Assembly (NCBI GenBank): GCA_016928525.1
Contig: JAFGKO010000111.1
Coordinates: 1 to 34,628, forward strand
Source of the DNA: Anaerolineales bacterium
Lineage (GTDB): Bacteria; Chloroflexota; Anaerolineae; Anaerolineales; Villigracilaceae
Length of the DNA stretch: 34,628 bases
Direction of reading: 5' to 3'
Positions 15,168 through 21,950 of this stretch are shown piece by piece (the stretch's first letter is position 1; each line of letters opens with the position of its first letter). The notes beneath the pieces are model-generated. The model saw only the letters and a list, made by a program, of their open reading frames with translations. It was not told the origin of the DNA and searched no databases. The position numbers and the translations under genes were made by a program.

Positions 15168-15199
15168 TGTAGTAAGGGCAGGGTAACCTTGCCCCTACA
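15168..15199. repeat. Inverted repeat (TGTAG...GGGCA / TTGCCCCTACA)
   Basis: TGTAGTAAGGGCAGGGT pairs imperfectly with AACCTTGCCCCTACA. It has the form of a short interspersed palindrome after the solute-binding protein gene; a similar one is at 28917-28943. It may act as a weak terminator. Confidence 0.7.
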
Positions 15200-15287
15200 A
15201 ATAATGTAAAAATGTTGGGGTAAAAATATGACAATCTACATTATCCCTTCATCCTACAGTAATATATAATATGTGGGGAAGGTTCAT

Positions 15288-15512
15288 ATGCCAATCTACG
15301 AATACATTTGTCTCGATTGCAAGAAAGAATACGAAATCCTGCGCTCTTTCAACGAAGCTGACAAGCCTGTCGCTTGCAATGAGTGCGGCGGCGAGAACGT
15401 AAAGCGCAAATTGTCCGTGTTCTATGCCCAGAGCGGCGGGCATACTGTCAGTGGGGCGGGTGGAGGCTGTAGCTCGTGCGCAGGCGGGAATTGCTCTTCT
15501 TGCGGAATTTGA
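15288..15512 (+). CDS. FmdB-type zinc ribbon protein
   Basis: A 74-residue protein. MPIYEYICLDCKKEYEIL followed by ACNECGGENVKRKLS is the FmdB/CxxC_CXXC_SSSS regulatory-protein ribbon, with Zn ligands C9-x2-C12 and the CNEC pair. The tail GGGCSSCAGGNCSSCGI is the Cys/Ser/Gly-rich end typical of this family. Function is poorly known; a regulatory role was proposed for relatives. The ATG at 15288 has GGAAGG 6 nt upstream; an upstream in-frame GTG at 15273 is less likely. A TATAAT (15265-15270) upstream may be its -10 box. An intrinsic hairpin lies downstream. Confidence 0.9.
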   Translation: MPIYEYICLDCKKEYEILRSFNEADKPVACNECGGENVKRKLSVFYAQSGGHTVSGAGGGCSSCAGGNCSSCGI

Positions 15513-15532
15513 TTTTGCAGGGCAACTAACTT

Positions 15533-15563
15533 GGGCGACCGCATATGGTCGCCCATATTGTTT
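15533..15563 (+). terminator. Probable terminator after the FmdB gene
   Basis: GGGCGACC (15533-15540) and GGTCGCCC (15547-15554) form a perfect 8-bp stem with a 6-nt loop, followed by ATATTGTTT. The T tract is imperfect. It lies just before the ribosome site of the aldo/keto reductase. Confidence 0.65.
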
Positions 15564-15577
15564 CTGTGGAGGGAACA

Positions 15578-16549
15578 ATGGAATATACACAACTGGGACG
15601 TACTGGCCTGAAAGTTTCACGCCTTTGCCTGGGGACGATGAACTTCGGCCCTGAGACAACCGAACAAGACAGCTTTGCCGTTATGGACAAGGCGCTCGAG
15701 CTGGAAATCAATTTCTTCGATACGGCCAACGTGTATGGCTGGAAGCTGGGCAAAGGCGTGACCGAGCAGATCGTCGGACGTTGGTTTGCGCAGGGCGGCG
15801 GGCGGCGCGAGAAAGTCATCCTTGCGACCAAAGTTTATGGCGGTATGGGCAAATGGCCGAACCAGTCTCGTTTGTCAGCGCGACATATCCGCGAGGCGCT
15901 GGAAGGCTCACTCAAACGCCTGCAGACCGACTACATCGACCTGTACCAGATGCACCACATCGACCGGAATACACCCTGGGAGGAAGTCTGGCAGGCCATG
16001 GAAGTGCTGGTCCAGCAGGGAAAAATCCTGTATGTGGGTTCATCTAACTTTGCGGGCTGGCACATCGCCAAAGCACAGGAAGCCGCCAAAGCGCGTCACT
16101 TCATGGGCCTGGTCAGCGAGCAGTGCCTGTATAGCCTGAACGATCGCATGAGCGAACTGGAAGTTTTGCCCGCCTGCCAGGACTACGGCTTGGGCGTTAT
16201 CCCCTGGAGTCCGCTTTCGGGTGGTTTGCTGGGCGGCGTGCTGGCGAAAATCGAGAAAGGCCGCCGCGCTGCCGAGGACATGCAGAAAGAAATCGAAAAG
16301 AAGCGCGACAAACTGGAAAAATGGGAAGCCTTCTGCAAGGAAATGGGCGAGGGGCCTGCGGATGTAGCGCTGGCCTGGGTCTTGAATCACCCGGCTGTGA
16401 CCGCGCCGATCATCGGTCCGCGCACAATGGAGCAGTTGACCGGTTCGATGCGCGCGTTGAAAATCCGCTTCAAAAAGGATGAACTCAAAAAGATCGACGA
16501 AATCTGGCCTGGCCCTGGTGGCGAAGCGCCGGAAGCGTATGCGTGGTAG
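15578..16549 (+). CDS. Aldo/keto reductase
   Basis: A 323-residue (beta/alpha)8 NADPH-dependent reductase. The catalytic tetrad is complete: D48 and Y53 (FFDTANVYG), K85 (LATKVYGG) and H126 (LYQMHHID). MEYTQLGRTGLKVSRLCLGTMNFG is the usual first hairpin, and PIIGPRTMEQL is the C-terminal cofactor region. The sequence is closest in style to the YghZ/AKR11-like oxidoreductases; the substrate is not predictable. The start is ATG 15578 with GGAGGGA 3 nt upstream. It may share a transcript with the next two genes, although a hairpin lies between. Confidence 0.92.
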   Translation: MEYTQLGRTGLKVSRLCLGTMNFGPETTEQDSFAVMDKALELEINFFDTANVYGWKLGKGVTEQIVGRWFAQGGGRREKVILATKVYGGMGKWPNQSRLSARHIREALEGSLKRLQTDYIDLYQMHHIDRNTPWEEVWQAMEVLVQQGKILYVGSSNFAGWHIAKAQEAAKARHFMGLVSEQCLYSLNDRMSELEVLPACQDYGLGVIPWSPLSGGLLGGVLAKIEKGRRAAEDMQKEIEKKRDKLEKWEAFCKEMGEGPADVALAWVLNHPAVTAPIIGPRTMEQLTGSMRALKIRFKKDELKKIDEIWPGPGGEAPEAYAW

Positions 16550-16588
16550 GTCTGGCATTCAGCTATCAGCTTTCAGCAATTAGAAGAT

Positions 16589-17350
16589 ATGAAGGCCGAC
16601 GACTTTCCAAAGTATGGATATCCGTGCAGAGTAGTCGTCGGTCTTGCTTTTTCTACGATATTTGGCCTTCGGCGCAGTTTTTGCGAGGATGCAATCCGTT
16701 GTATCGGACGGTTGAAACCGCCACTACGGGTTTTGGGGAGAGAAAACATTCCCCAAAGCGGACCCTGTGTCATCACCGTCAATCATTACCATCGTCCCGG
16801 GTTTGGGGCGGAGTGGCTGGCATTGGGCATCAGCGCGGTTGTGCCGCATGAGATGCACTGGATCATGACCGCCGAGTGGACAGCGCCGGGGAAGTGGTAC
16901 GAACCGATCAAGGGCGGGTACTCGCGCCTGTTGCTGAACAAACTGTCACGTGTGTATGGTTATATTACGATGCCGCCCATGCCGCCGCGCCCGCAGGATG
17001 TGGAAGCGCGCGCCAGGTCTGTAAAAAAGGTGTTGAATCTCGTGAGAAAAACCGGGAATACCATTTTGGGATTGGCTCCCGAAGGGGGAAACCAAACTGG
17101 AGGGTGGCTTTCTGCGCCCGCTCCGGGTGCCGGAAGGTTTGGGCTGCTGCTGGCAGGCTCAGGGTCCGCGTTCGTGCCGGTGGGCGCGTATGAAGCGGAT
17201 GGATCGTTCTACCTGCATTTCGGTCTGCCCTACCAGTTGAGCGTCCCATCAGGTTTGTCCGCAGACGAAAAAGACCGCGCTGCGGCGGAGGTCATGATGA
17301 GGAAGATCGCCGCGTTATTGCCGGAACATTTGCGAGGAGAATTCGCATGA
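16589..17350 (+). CDS. PlsC-like 1-acyl-glycerol-3-phosphate acyltransferase family protein
   Basis: A 253-residue protein of the PlsC-type LPLAT group. CVITVNHYHRPGFGAEWLA corresponds to catalytic block I, but the Asp of H-x4-D is not present (NHYHRPG), which is unusual. The LGLAPEGGNQTGGW segment corresponds to the block III PEG(T) motif that binds phosphate. Either the acidic partner is elsewhere (for example E in GAEW) or activity is altered. The N terminus is uncertain, because the first about 17 codons coincide with a terminator-like hairpin and the ribosome site (AGAAG) is weak. The stop overlaps the transporter start by 4 nt (ATGA), so the two are coupled. Confidence 0.75.
   Translation: MKADDFPKYGYPCRVVVGLAFSTIFGLRRSFCEDAIRCIGRLKPPLRVLGRENIPQSGPCVITVNHYHRPGFGAEWLALGISAVVPHEMHWIMTAEWTAPGKWYEPIKGGYSRLLLNKLSRVYGYITMPPMPPRPQDVEARARSVKKVLNLVRKTGNTILGLAPEGGNQTGGWLSAPAPGAGRFGLLLAGSGSAFVPVGAYEADGSFYLHFGLPYQLSVPSGLSADEKDRAAAEVMMRKIAALLPEHLRGEFA
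16595..16652 (+). terminator. Hairpin with T tract overlapping the start of the PlsC-like gene
   Basis: GGCCGACGAC (from 16594) pairs with GTCGTCGGTC (to 16643), one mismatch and a 30-nt loop, followed by TTGCTTTTTCT. It looks like a terminator for the reductase gene but lies inside the assigned N terminus of the next gene, so either that start is wrong or the hairpin is regulatory. Confidence 0.45.
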
Positions 17351-18621
17351 AAAAACTCAAACTGCCCGAACTGCTGGTTCTCAATGCCTATTGGGTGGGA
17401 CTGTCGTTCAAGTGGAACGCACTGCACCCGATCATCCTGCCCGCCGTGCTGTTGAACTTTGTCCCGGATGCGCGCAAGAACACCTACCTGGGCCTGCTGA
17501 CCTTCGTCGGTTTGGTGCTCGCGATGGTCATCCAGCCGCTGGCAGGCGCTGTTTCAGACGGCTGGGTTTCGCGCTGGGGCCGGCGGCGTCCGTTGATCGT
17601 GCTGGGCACGCTGTTCGACTTTGTCTTCCTGGGGGTGCTGGCCTGGGCAGGCGGCACTTCGACAGGCTCAGTGCAGAGCTTGACCTGGGTGTTCATCGGT
17701 TATATCGGCCTGCAATTCAGTTCGAACATCGCGCAAGGCCCGGCGCAGGGACTGCTGCCCGACCGCGTCCCGCCGGAGCAGTTGGGCGTGGCCAGTTCCT
17801 GGAAGAACGTCATGGACATGACCAGCCTGATCATCGCCTCCCTGCTGGCCGGACGGCTGCTTGACCCCGTCACGCGTGACCCGATCTTGATCGTGCTCGT
17901 GTTGATGGGAACCATCGCGATCTCCACCGCGATCACGGTATTGGGTACGCGGGAGAAACCCTCACCCCCAACCCCTCTCCCGGGGGGAGAGGGGAATTTT
18001 CGTGCCCTTCGTGGAAACTTTTTTCACATCGACTTCCACTCGAACCGCGCCTACTGGTGGCTGATTGCCGAGCGCGGCTCCTTCCTGCTGGGTATCTACG
18101 GCGTGCAAGCCTTTGCGCAATATTATTTGCAGGATGTCATCCGTGTCGCGGATCCGCCCAAGCAGACCGGCGACCTGCTGGCCGTGCTGACCCTGTCCCT
18201 GGTGGCGCTGGTGCTGGTCGGCGGCTGGCTGACCGATAAATTCGGGGCCAAACGCATGTTGTACATCGCCAGTACCCTGGCCGCGGCCGGGATGCTCTTG
18301 ATGCTCATCCCGCGCGATATGCCCGGCCTGATGGCTTTTGGCGGCGTGCTGGGCGCGGGCATCGGGCTGTTCCTGACGGCCAACTGGGCGTTAGCAAATA
18401 AGTTAGCGCCTGGAGAGGAAGCTGGCAAGTTCCTGGGCCTGACCAACCTGGCAACCGCTGGCTCCGGTGCGTTGGCGCGCCTGGAAGGCCCCGCCCTGGA
18501 TTGGCTGAATGGCCTATGGCCCGGCCAGTGGATGGGATACACTTGGTTGTTTGTCTTTGGGGCAGTGTGTATTCTTTTTAGTATGCTGTCGCTGAGAAAA
18601 ATCAACGAAAAGAGTTTATAG
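17347..18621 (+). CDS. GPH-type MFS sugar/cation symporter-like transporter
   Basis: A 424-residue twelve-helix transporter of the major facilitator superfamily, glycoside-pentoside-hexuronide/sucrose symporter branch. The first-loop signature shows as QPLAGAVSDGWVSRWGRRRPLIVLG (D-x3-R-x-G-R-R-R-P), with the second-half counterpart GGWLTDKFGAKRMLY. The substrate is likely a sugar or glycoside, but this is inference. The central cytoplasmic loop carries an in-frame palindromic insertion (about residues 204-225, encoding a Pro/Gly-rich run and RALRGNF). It overlaps the PlsC-like gene by 4 nt. A weak copy of the DUF6951-linked terminator follows. Confidence 0.87.
   Translation: MKKLKLPELLVLNAYWVGLSFKWNALHPIILPAVLLNFVPDARKNTYLGLLTFVGLVLAMVIQPLAGAVSDGWVSRWGRRRPLIVLGTLFDFVFLGVLAWAGGTSTGSVQSLTWVFIGYIGLQFSSNIAQGPAQGLLPDRVPPEQLGVASSWKNVMDMTSLIIASLLAGRLLDPVTRDPILIVLVLMGTIAISTAITVLGTREKPSPPTPLPGGEGNFRALRGNFFHIDFHSNRAYWWLIAERGSFLLGIYGVQAFAQYYLQDVIRVADPPKQTGDLLAVLTLSLVALVLVGGWLTDKFGAKRMLYIASTLAAAGMLLMLIPRDMPGLMAFGGVLGAGIGLFLTANWALANKLAPGEEAGKFLGLTNLATAGSGALARLEGPALDWLNGLWPGQWMGYTWLFVFGAVCILFSMLSLRKINEKSL
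17960..18017. repeat. In-frame palindromic insertion in the MFS gene
   Basis: CCCTCACCCCCAACCCC leads into the perfect palindrome CCCCTCTCCC/GGGGAGAGGGG (17972-17994). It is followed by a fragment of a second repeat, TTCGTGCCCTTCGTGGAAAC. The frame is kept. The reverse complement of its left half occurs at 18702-18737 just before the TIR-NYN gene. Confidence 0.8.
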
Positions 18622-18635
18622 AACTTTGTAACGCG

Positions 18636-18662
18636 CCCGGATGATTTTGTCTTGGGTTTTTA
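18636..18662 (+). terminator. Degraded copy of the repeated terminator
   Basis: CCCGGATGATTTTGTCTTGGGTTTTT keeps a CCCGG/TTGGG stem using G-U pairs and a T run. With the flanks TATAGAACTTTGTAACG and AGCATATAATTCTATAAA it matches the terminator units at 3428 and 5346. It follows the MFS gene. Confidence 0.7.
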
Positions 18663-18701
18663 GCATATAATTCTATAAACACACCTAAAGGTAACAGATT
18701 C

Positions 18702-18737
18702 CTTTCTCCTCCAAGGAGAGGGGTTAGGGGTGAGGTC
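18702..18737. repeat. Palindromic repeat providing the TIR-NYN ribosome site
   Basis: CCTTTCTCCTCCAAGGAGAGGGG continues into TTAGGGGTGAGGTCC. It is the inverse of the element inside the MFS gene at 17960-17981. Its GGGGTGAGG end stands 4-5 nt before ATG 18740 and can act as the Shine-Dalgarno. Confidence 0.75.
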
Positions 18738-18739
18738 CC

Positions 18740-19681
18740 ATGAGCCACATCTTCATCAGCTACAGCCACAAAGACAGCAAATACGTTGAGAAACTCGAAA
18801 AGAAACTGATCGAGGAAGGCTTCAACGTTTGGATCGACCACCGCATTGATTACGGCTCACAGTGGCCGAAAGTAATTCAGGAACAGTTAGACTCTTGTGG
18901 TGCTTTTATTGTTGTAGTCAGTGAAAATGCATACGAATCGGAGTGGGTACAAAACGAGGTGGCACGTGCAAAGCGAAAGGGCAAACCTTTTTTTCCACTT
19001 CTCCTTTCCGGTGACCCATGGATAACCGTTGAAACAACGCAGTACGTTGATGTAAAGGATGGGTCACTCCCACCTATAAAATTTTATGAGGAGTTATCAA
19101 ATATTGTTCCTCAAACTTTATTATCCTTGGAAAATGTATCCTCTGCAGCTGTTTTTATTGACGGTTACTGGCTTTATCATACATGTAGTAGACAACGTAT
19201 CTTAGAAAAATTAGACTACACTAAGTTAATAAGGTCGTTTCGTGATTATTTTGGCGATTGGACCTCTGTCTATTATTTTTATGCTATAAATCCGGATCTT
19301 GGGGAACAAGAGAGACATCTGAACAATTTGAGGAAGGAGGGTTATATTATTGAACTTGGGAGCTTTATGGCATCTTGGGTGAATGATGGCCCAAAGCATA
19401 TACAAGTACATGGAATTGATACTTTATTTGTTCTTAGAGCTAGCACATTGCCAAAAGAAGTCAAAACTGTCATATTAATTACCGGTGATGGTGATATCGC
19501 TCCACTTGTCGAGCATCTCCAAAGTATGCCCAAGAATATAATCTTAATTACTGAGGTTCCAGGTTCTTATGCTTTGAGAAAAGTTATCAGGGCAGGTGTA
19601 ATCAATCTAAAATCATTTCTCAATGATTTAAACTCAAATAAAAATCCGTTTCACGAAATAAAGGCGAATGGCATTTTATAG
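18740..19681 (+). CDS. TIR-NYN fusion protein (putative NADase/signalling domain plus PIN-like RNase)
   Basis: The 313-residue protein has two recognisable domains. Residues 1-125 are a bacterial TIR domain: HIFISYSHKDSKYV, GFNVWIDHRIDYGS, FIVVVSENAYESEW and QNEVARAKRKGKPFFPLLL. E73 in WVQNE sits where TIR NADases have the catalytic Glu. Residues 135-297 are an NYN (LabA/PIN-like) domain: AVFIDGYWLYH (D141), HGIDTLFVLRA (D227) and ILITGDGDIAPLVEHL (D250, D252). These acids would bind metal for RNA cleavage; the Asp often found six residues after D227 is R233 here. No membrane segment is visible. Inference: stress or phage sensing leads to NAD loss and RNA decay. DNA is AT-rich after the first about 130 nt, suggesting transfer or domain joining. 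Confidence 0.85.
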   Translation: MSHIFISYSHKDSKYVEKLEKKLIEEGFNVWIDHRIDYGSQWPKVIQEQLDSCGAFIVVVSENAYESEWVQNEVARAKRKGKPFFPLLLSGDPWITVETTQYVDVKDGSLPPIKFYEELSNIVPQTLLSLENVSSAAVFIDGYWLYHTCSRQRILEKLDYTKLIRSFRDYFGDWTSVYYFYAINPDLGEQERHLNNLRKEGYIIELGSFMASWVNDGPKHIQVHGIDTLFVLRASTLPKEVKTVILITGDGDIAPLVEHLQSMPKNIILITEVPGSYALRKVIRAGVINLKSFLNDLNSNKNPFHEIKANGIL

Positions 19682-19844
19682 CGCGAATCAACTATAAATG
19701 TAGGCCATAATGAGATAGTTTTTGCCATTGGCGTAGTTCTCTGCAAAACCTTCCCTTACTGCGTAATATAATCGTAGTTAATTCGAATGGCAAAACTACT
19801 GGTTAACCCCATCAGGTTTTTGTCAGTGCGGTATCATTGGGGGC

Positions 19845-19991
19845 ATGATCCGCATCCAAACCCACAAAGTCATCCCAGTTCTACTGTTTTTAATCGTTAT
19901 CGCCGCCCTGCTCTTCCTGCCTTATTTCTCGCAGGTCGAGTTGCCGGTCGCGCAAATGTCCGCCTTTGGGTCGGAGACCGTGCGCAGTTAG
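19845..19991 (+). pseudogene. Truncated 5' duplicate of the YibE/F gene
   Basis: Forty-eight codons read MIRIQTHKVIPVLLFLIVIA and continue to AFGSETVRS, then TAG. They match the first 47 residues of the intact gene at 20627 with a few substitutions, and the upstream GCGGTATCATTGGGGGC is also duplicated. Similarity ends at the G/C palindrome at 19991. It is a remnant; only the signal-anchor part remains. Confidence 0.88.
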
Positions 19992-20146
19992 ACCCCCCTT
20001 CCGTCCCCCCATTTCGGAGAACAGAAATGGGGGGAAACTATCATCACGACATATAATATTGCAATGGAAAGATATATTCTATTCCTGCGAACACAGTTCC
20101 TCCCCCATTCGTGAATTTCGAATGGGGGAGGCTAGGAGGGGGTCAG
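19991..20146. repeat. Composite palindromic element between the yibE/F fragment and DUF559
   Basis: Two hairpins, CCCCCCATTTC/GAAATGGGGGG (20005-20034) and CCTCCCCCATTCG/CGAATGGGGGAGG (20099-20131), bound an AT-rich centre. The outer ends GACCCCCC (left) and GGGGGTC (right) are inverted, giving a small MITE-like outline of about 155 bp without a gene. A TATAAT at 20051-20056 lies in the centre. Confidence 0.7.
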
Positions 20147-20170
20147 AAGCAAGAGTAAAATAAAAGGGCC

Positions 20171-20539
20171 ATGTCTACTCACAAGCGAACAACGCCTAAA
20201 GTTTTCAAAAAAGCCAAAGAACTACGCCGCAATCAAACAGAAGCCGAAATAAAGCTCTGGTCATGTTTGCGAACCCATCAACTAAACGATGTAGGTTTTC
20301 GCCGCCAACATGCCATTGGTAACTATGTGGTGGACTTTTGCGCTCCACGCCGTAAACTCATCATCGAACTGGATGGCGGTCAACACCTGGAACAAGAAGA
20401 ATATGATTCCCAACGCACAGAATTTCTTGAATCGCGTGGATACAAAGTCCTGCGCTTTTGGAACAATGATGTGTTGAAAAACATTGACGATGTTATCCGC
20501 GATATTCAACGTACACTGGAAGATATGGGAAAACCTTAG
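20171..20539 (+). CDS. DUF559 (Vsr-like endonuclease fold) protein
   Basis: The 122-residue single-domain protein is a typical DUF559 member of the PD-(D/E)xK superfamily related to Vsr mismatch endonuclease. It shows RNQTEAEIKLWSCLR, FRRQHAIGNYVVDFCAPRRK (D55), LIIELDGGQH (E66, D68, H72), and RTEFLESRGYKVLRFWNNDV. These acidic and His residues match the expected metal site. Biological roles are not established; relatives occur as lone mobile-looking genes. No Shine-Dalgarno is obvious before ATG 20171. It stands between a truncated and an intact copy of the yibE/F start, with palindromes upstream, which suggests insertion together with a duplication. Confidence 0.9.
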   Translation: MSTHKRTTPKVFKKAKELRRNQTEAEIKLWSCLRTHQLNDVGFRRQHAIGNYVVDFCAPRRKLIIELDGGQHLEQEEYDSQRTEFLESRGYKVLRFWNNDVLKNIDDVIRDIQRTLEDMGKP

Positions 20540-20613
20540 GTTCGCAAACGGTTTATAGAAATCTTCCAAGGTTCTATTTTTCAGTAGGTTCGATATACGT
20601 TCATCTTTAGCGG

Positions 20614-20619
20614 TATCAT
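20614..20619 (+). promoter_or_regulatory. -10 box, predicted leaderless start of yibE/F
   Basis: TATCAT lies 7 nt before ATG 20627 and there is no Shine-Dalgarno. The same box and spacing are kept in the truncated copy (19832-19837 before ATG 19845). Confidence 0.5.
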
Positions 20620-20626
20620 TGGGGGC

Positions 20627-21823
20627 ATGATCCGCATTCAAACCCACAAAATCATCCCATTTCTACTGTTCTTTATCGTCATCGCCGCCTTCCTCACCCT
20701 GCCCTACTTCTCGCAGGTCGAGTTGCCTGTGGCGCAGATGTCCGCCTTTGGCTCGGAGACCGTCCGTGCGCAGGTGGACGAGATCATCGAGGAAGGCGAG
20801 ATCGACCTGGGCGGCACCCTCCAGCGCTACCAGATCGCGCGCGTGGAGATCTTGGAGGGGGATTACGCGGGTATCCTGATGGAGATCGACTACGGCCAGC
20901 GCCAGGTGCTTTCCGGTAACCTCTATCTGCGACCCGGTGAAGAAATCCTGGTCACGCTGGGCAAACGCCCGGACAATGTGCTCACGGCTTACTATACCGA
21001 GCACGTCCGTACCACGCCCTTGCTGTGGCTGCTGGCGGCTTTCGTGGTGGCGATCCTGCTCATCAGCCGCTGGAAGGGGCTGCGCTCGCTGCTCAGCATG
21101 GCCTTCAGCCTGTGGGTCATTATCAGCTATATCATTCCGCACATCCTGGCGGGCGAAGACCCGCTGCGTGTCAGCATCATCGGTTCGGCCATCCTGCTGG
21201 GCGTCACGCTGTATCTCACCTACGGCTGGAACCTGAAAACCCATTCCGCCGTGCTGGGGATGGTCTTCGTCCTGGTCATCACCGGAACGCTGGCCTATTT
21301 CTTCGTCGTCTTCACCCGTCTGAGCGGCGCGGGCGACGAGAACGCGCTCTTCCTGATCCAGATGCTGAATTCGCGCATCAACCTGCGTGGCTTGCTGCTG
21401 GGCGGCATGATCATCGGCGCGCTGGGCGTGCTGGATGACCTGGTGACGACGCAGGCCTCGGCTGTGTTCGAACTCCACGGGGCGAATCCCGGCCTGGGCT
21501 TGCGCGGCCTCTATAATGCGGCCATGCGCATCGGTCAGGACCATGTGGCTGCTACCGTTAATACGCTGGTCCTGGCTTATGCGGGGGCCTCGTTACCCAT
21601 GCTGCTGATGTTCTCGCTCGGCAGAGGCGATTACGGTTACCTGGTCAACTTCTCTTTCGTGGCCGAAGAGATCGTGCGTACGCTGGTTGGGTCGCTGGGA
21701 TTGGTGGCTGCGGTCCCGCTCACGACAGCGATTGCCGCGGGCTTCGCTCTCCACAGTCAAAAGCTTGGAAAATGGGAGCAGGTTCTAGGCCCAGAAGGAA
21801 GCGGAGAGGGTCACCAGCACTAA
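20627..21823 (+). CDS. YibE/F family membrane protein
   Basis: A 398-residue polytopic protein with an N-terminal signal-anchor helix (IIPFLLFFIVIAAFLTLPYF). An extracytoplasmic beta domain follows (QVDEIIEEGEIDLGG, YQIARVEILEGDYAG), then seven to eight membrane helices. The family core LLGGMIIGALGVLDDLVTTQASAVFEL and the later DHVAATVNTLVLAYAGASLPMLLMF are diagnostic of YibE/F. Transport activity has been suspected for the family, but the substrate is unknown. The start at ATG 20627 is preceded by a -10 box and no ribosome site. A strong inverted repeat follows the stop and may terminate transcription. A truncated copy of its first 47 codons lies 780 bp upstream. Confidence 0.92.
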   Translation: MIRIQTHKIIPFLLFFIVIAAFLTLPYFSQVELPVAQMSAFGSETVRAQVDEIIEEGEIDLGGTLQRYQIARVEILEGDYAGILMEIDYGQRQVLSGNLYLRPGEEILVTLGKRPDNVLTAYYTEHVRTTPLLWLLAAFVVAILLISRWKGLRSLLSMAFSLWVIISYIIPHILAGEDPLRVSIIGSAILLGVTLYLTYGWNLKTHSAVLGMVFVLVITGTLAYFFVVFTRLSGAGDENALFLIQMLNSRINLRGLLLGGMIIGALGVLDDLVTTQASAVFELHGANPGLGLRGLYNAAMRIGQDHVAATVNTLVLAYAGASLPMLLMFSLGRGDYGYLVNFSFVAEEIVRTLVGSLGLVAAVPLTTAIAAGFALHSQKLGKWEQVLGPEGSGEGHQH

Positions 21824-21828
21824 CCCAA

Positions 21829-21861
21829 AACCTTGCGAAGGTTCCAAACCTTCGCAAGGTT
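21829..21861. repeat. Perfect inverted repeat after yibE/F
   Basis: AACCTTGCGAAGGTT and AACCTTCGCAAGGTT form a perfect 15-bp stem separated by 3 nt. There is no T tract. It belongs with the AACCTTCG repeat at 11011-11062 and may end the yibE/F transcript. Confidence 0.8.
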
Positions 21862-21892
21862 CAAATTCCTTACAAATTCGTTAGTTTTATCC

Positions 21893-21919
21893 TGCAACCT
21901 TTTATCGTCCTGCTACGTA
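21893..21919 (+). promoter_or_regulatory. ECF-type promoter before the sigma factor gene
   Basis: TGCAAC (21893-21898), 17-nt spacer and CGTA (21916-21919) closely fit the ECF pattern TGAAAC-N16/17-CGTA. It lies 31 nt before the GTG start, so the sigma factor is probably autoregulated. Confidence 0.6.
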
Positions 21920-21950
21920 AAGTAAGTGCAGAAAAATCTAGAGGAGTAAC

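Noticed and set aside
19717..19797. AGTTTTTGCCATT / AATGGCAAAACT pair as a regulatory RNA after the TIR-NYN gene
   Set aside because: The arms are 56 nt apart with one bulge and no supporting promoter or terminator; chance in AT-rich DNA is likely.
20663..21544. Long minus-strand open frame (293 codons) inside yibE/F
   Set aside because: It is antisense to a well-supported membrane protein gene, has His/Gln/Asp-rich low-complexity translation and no family motif.
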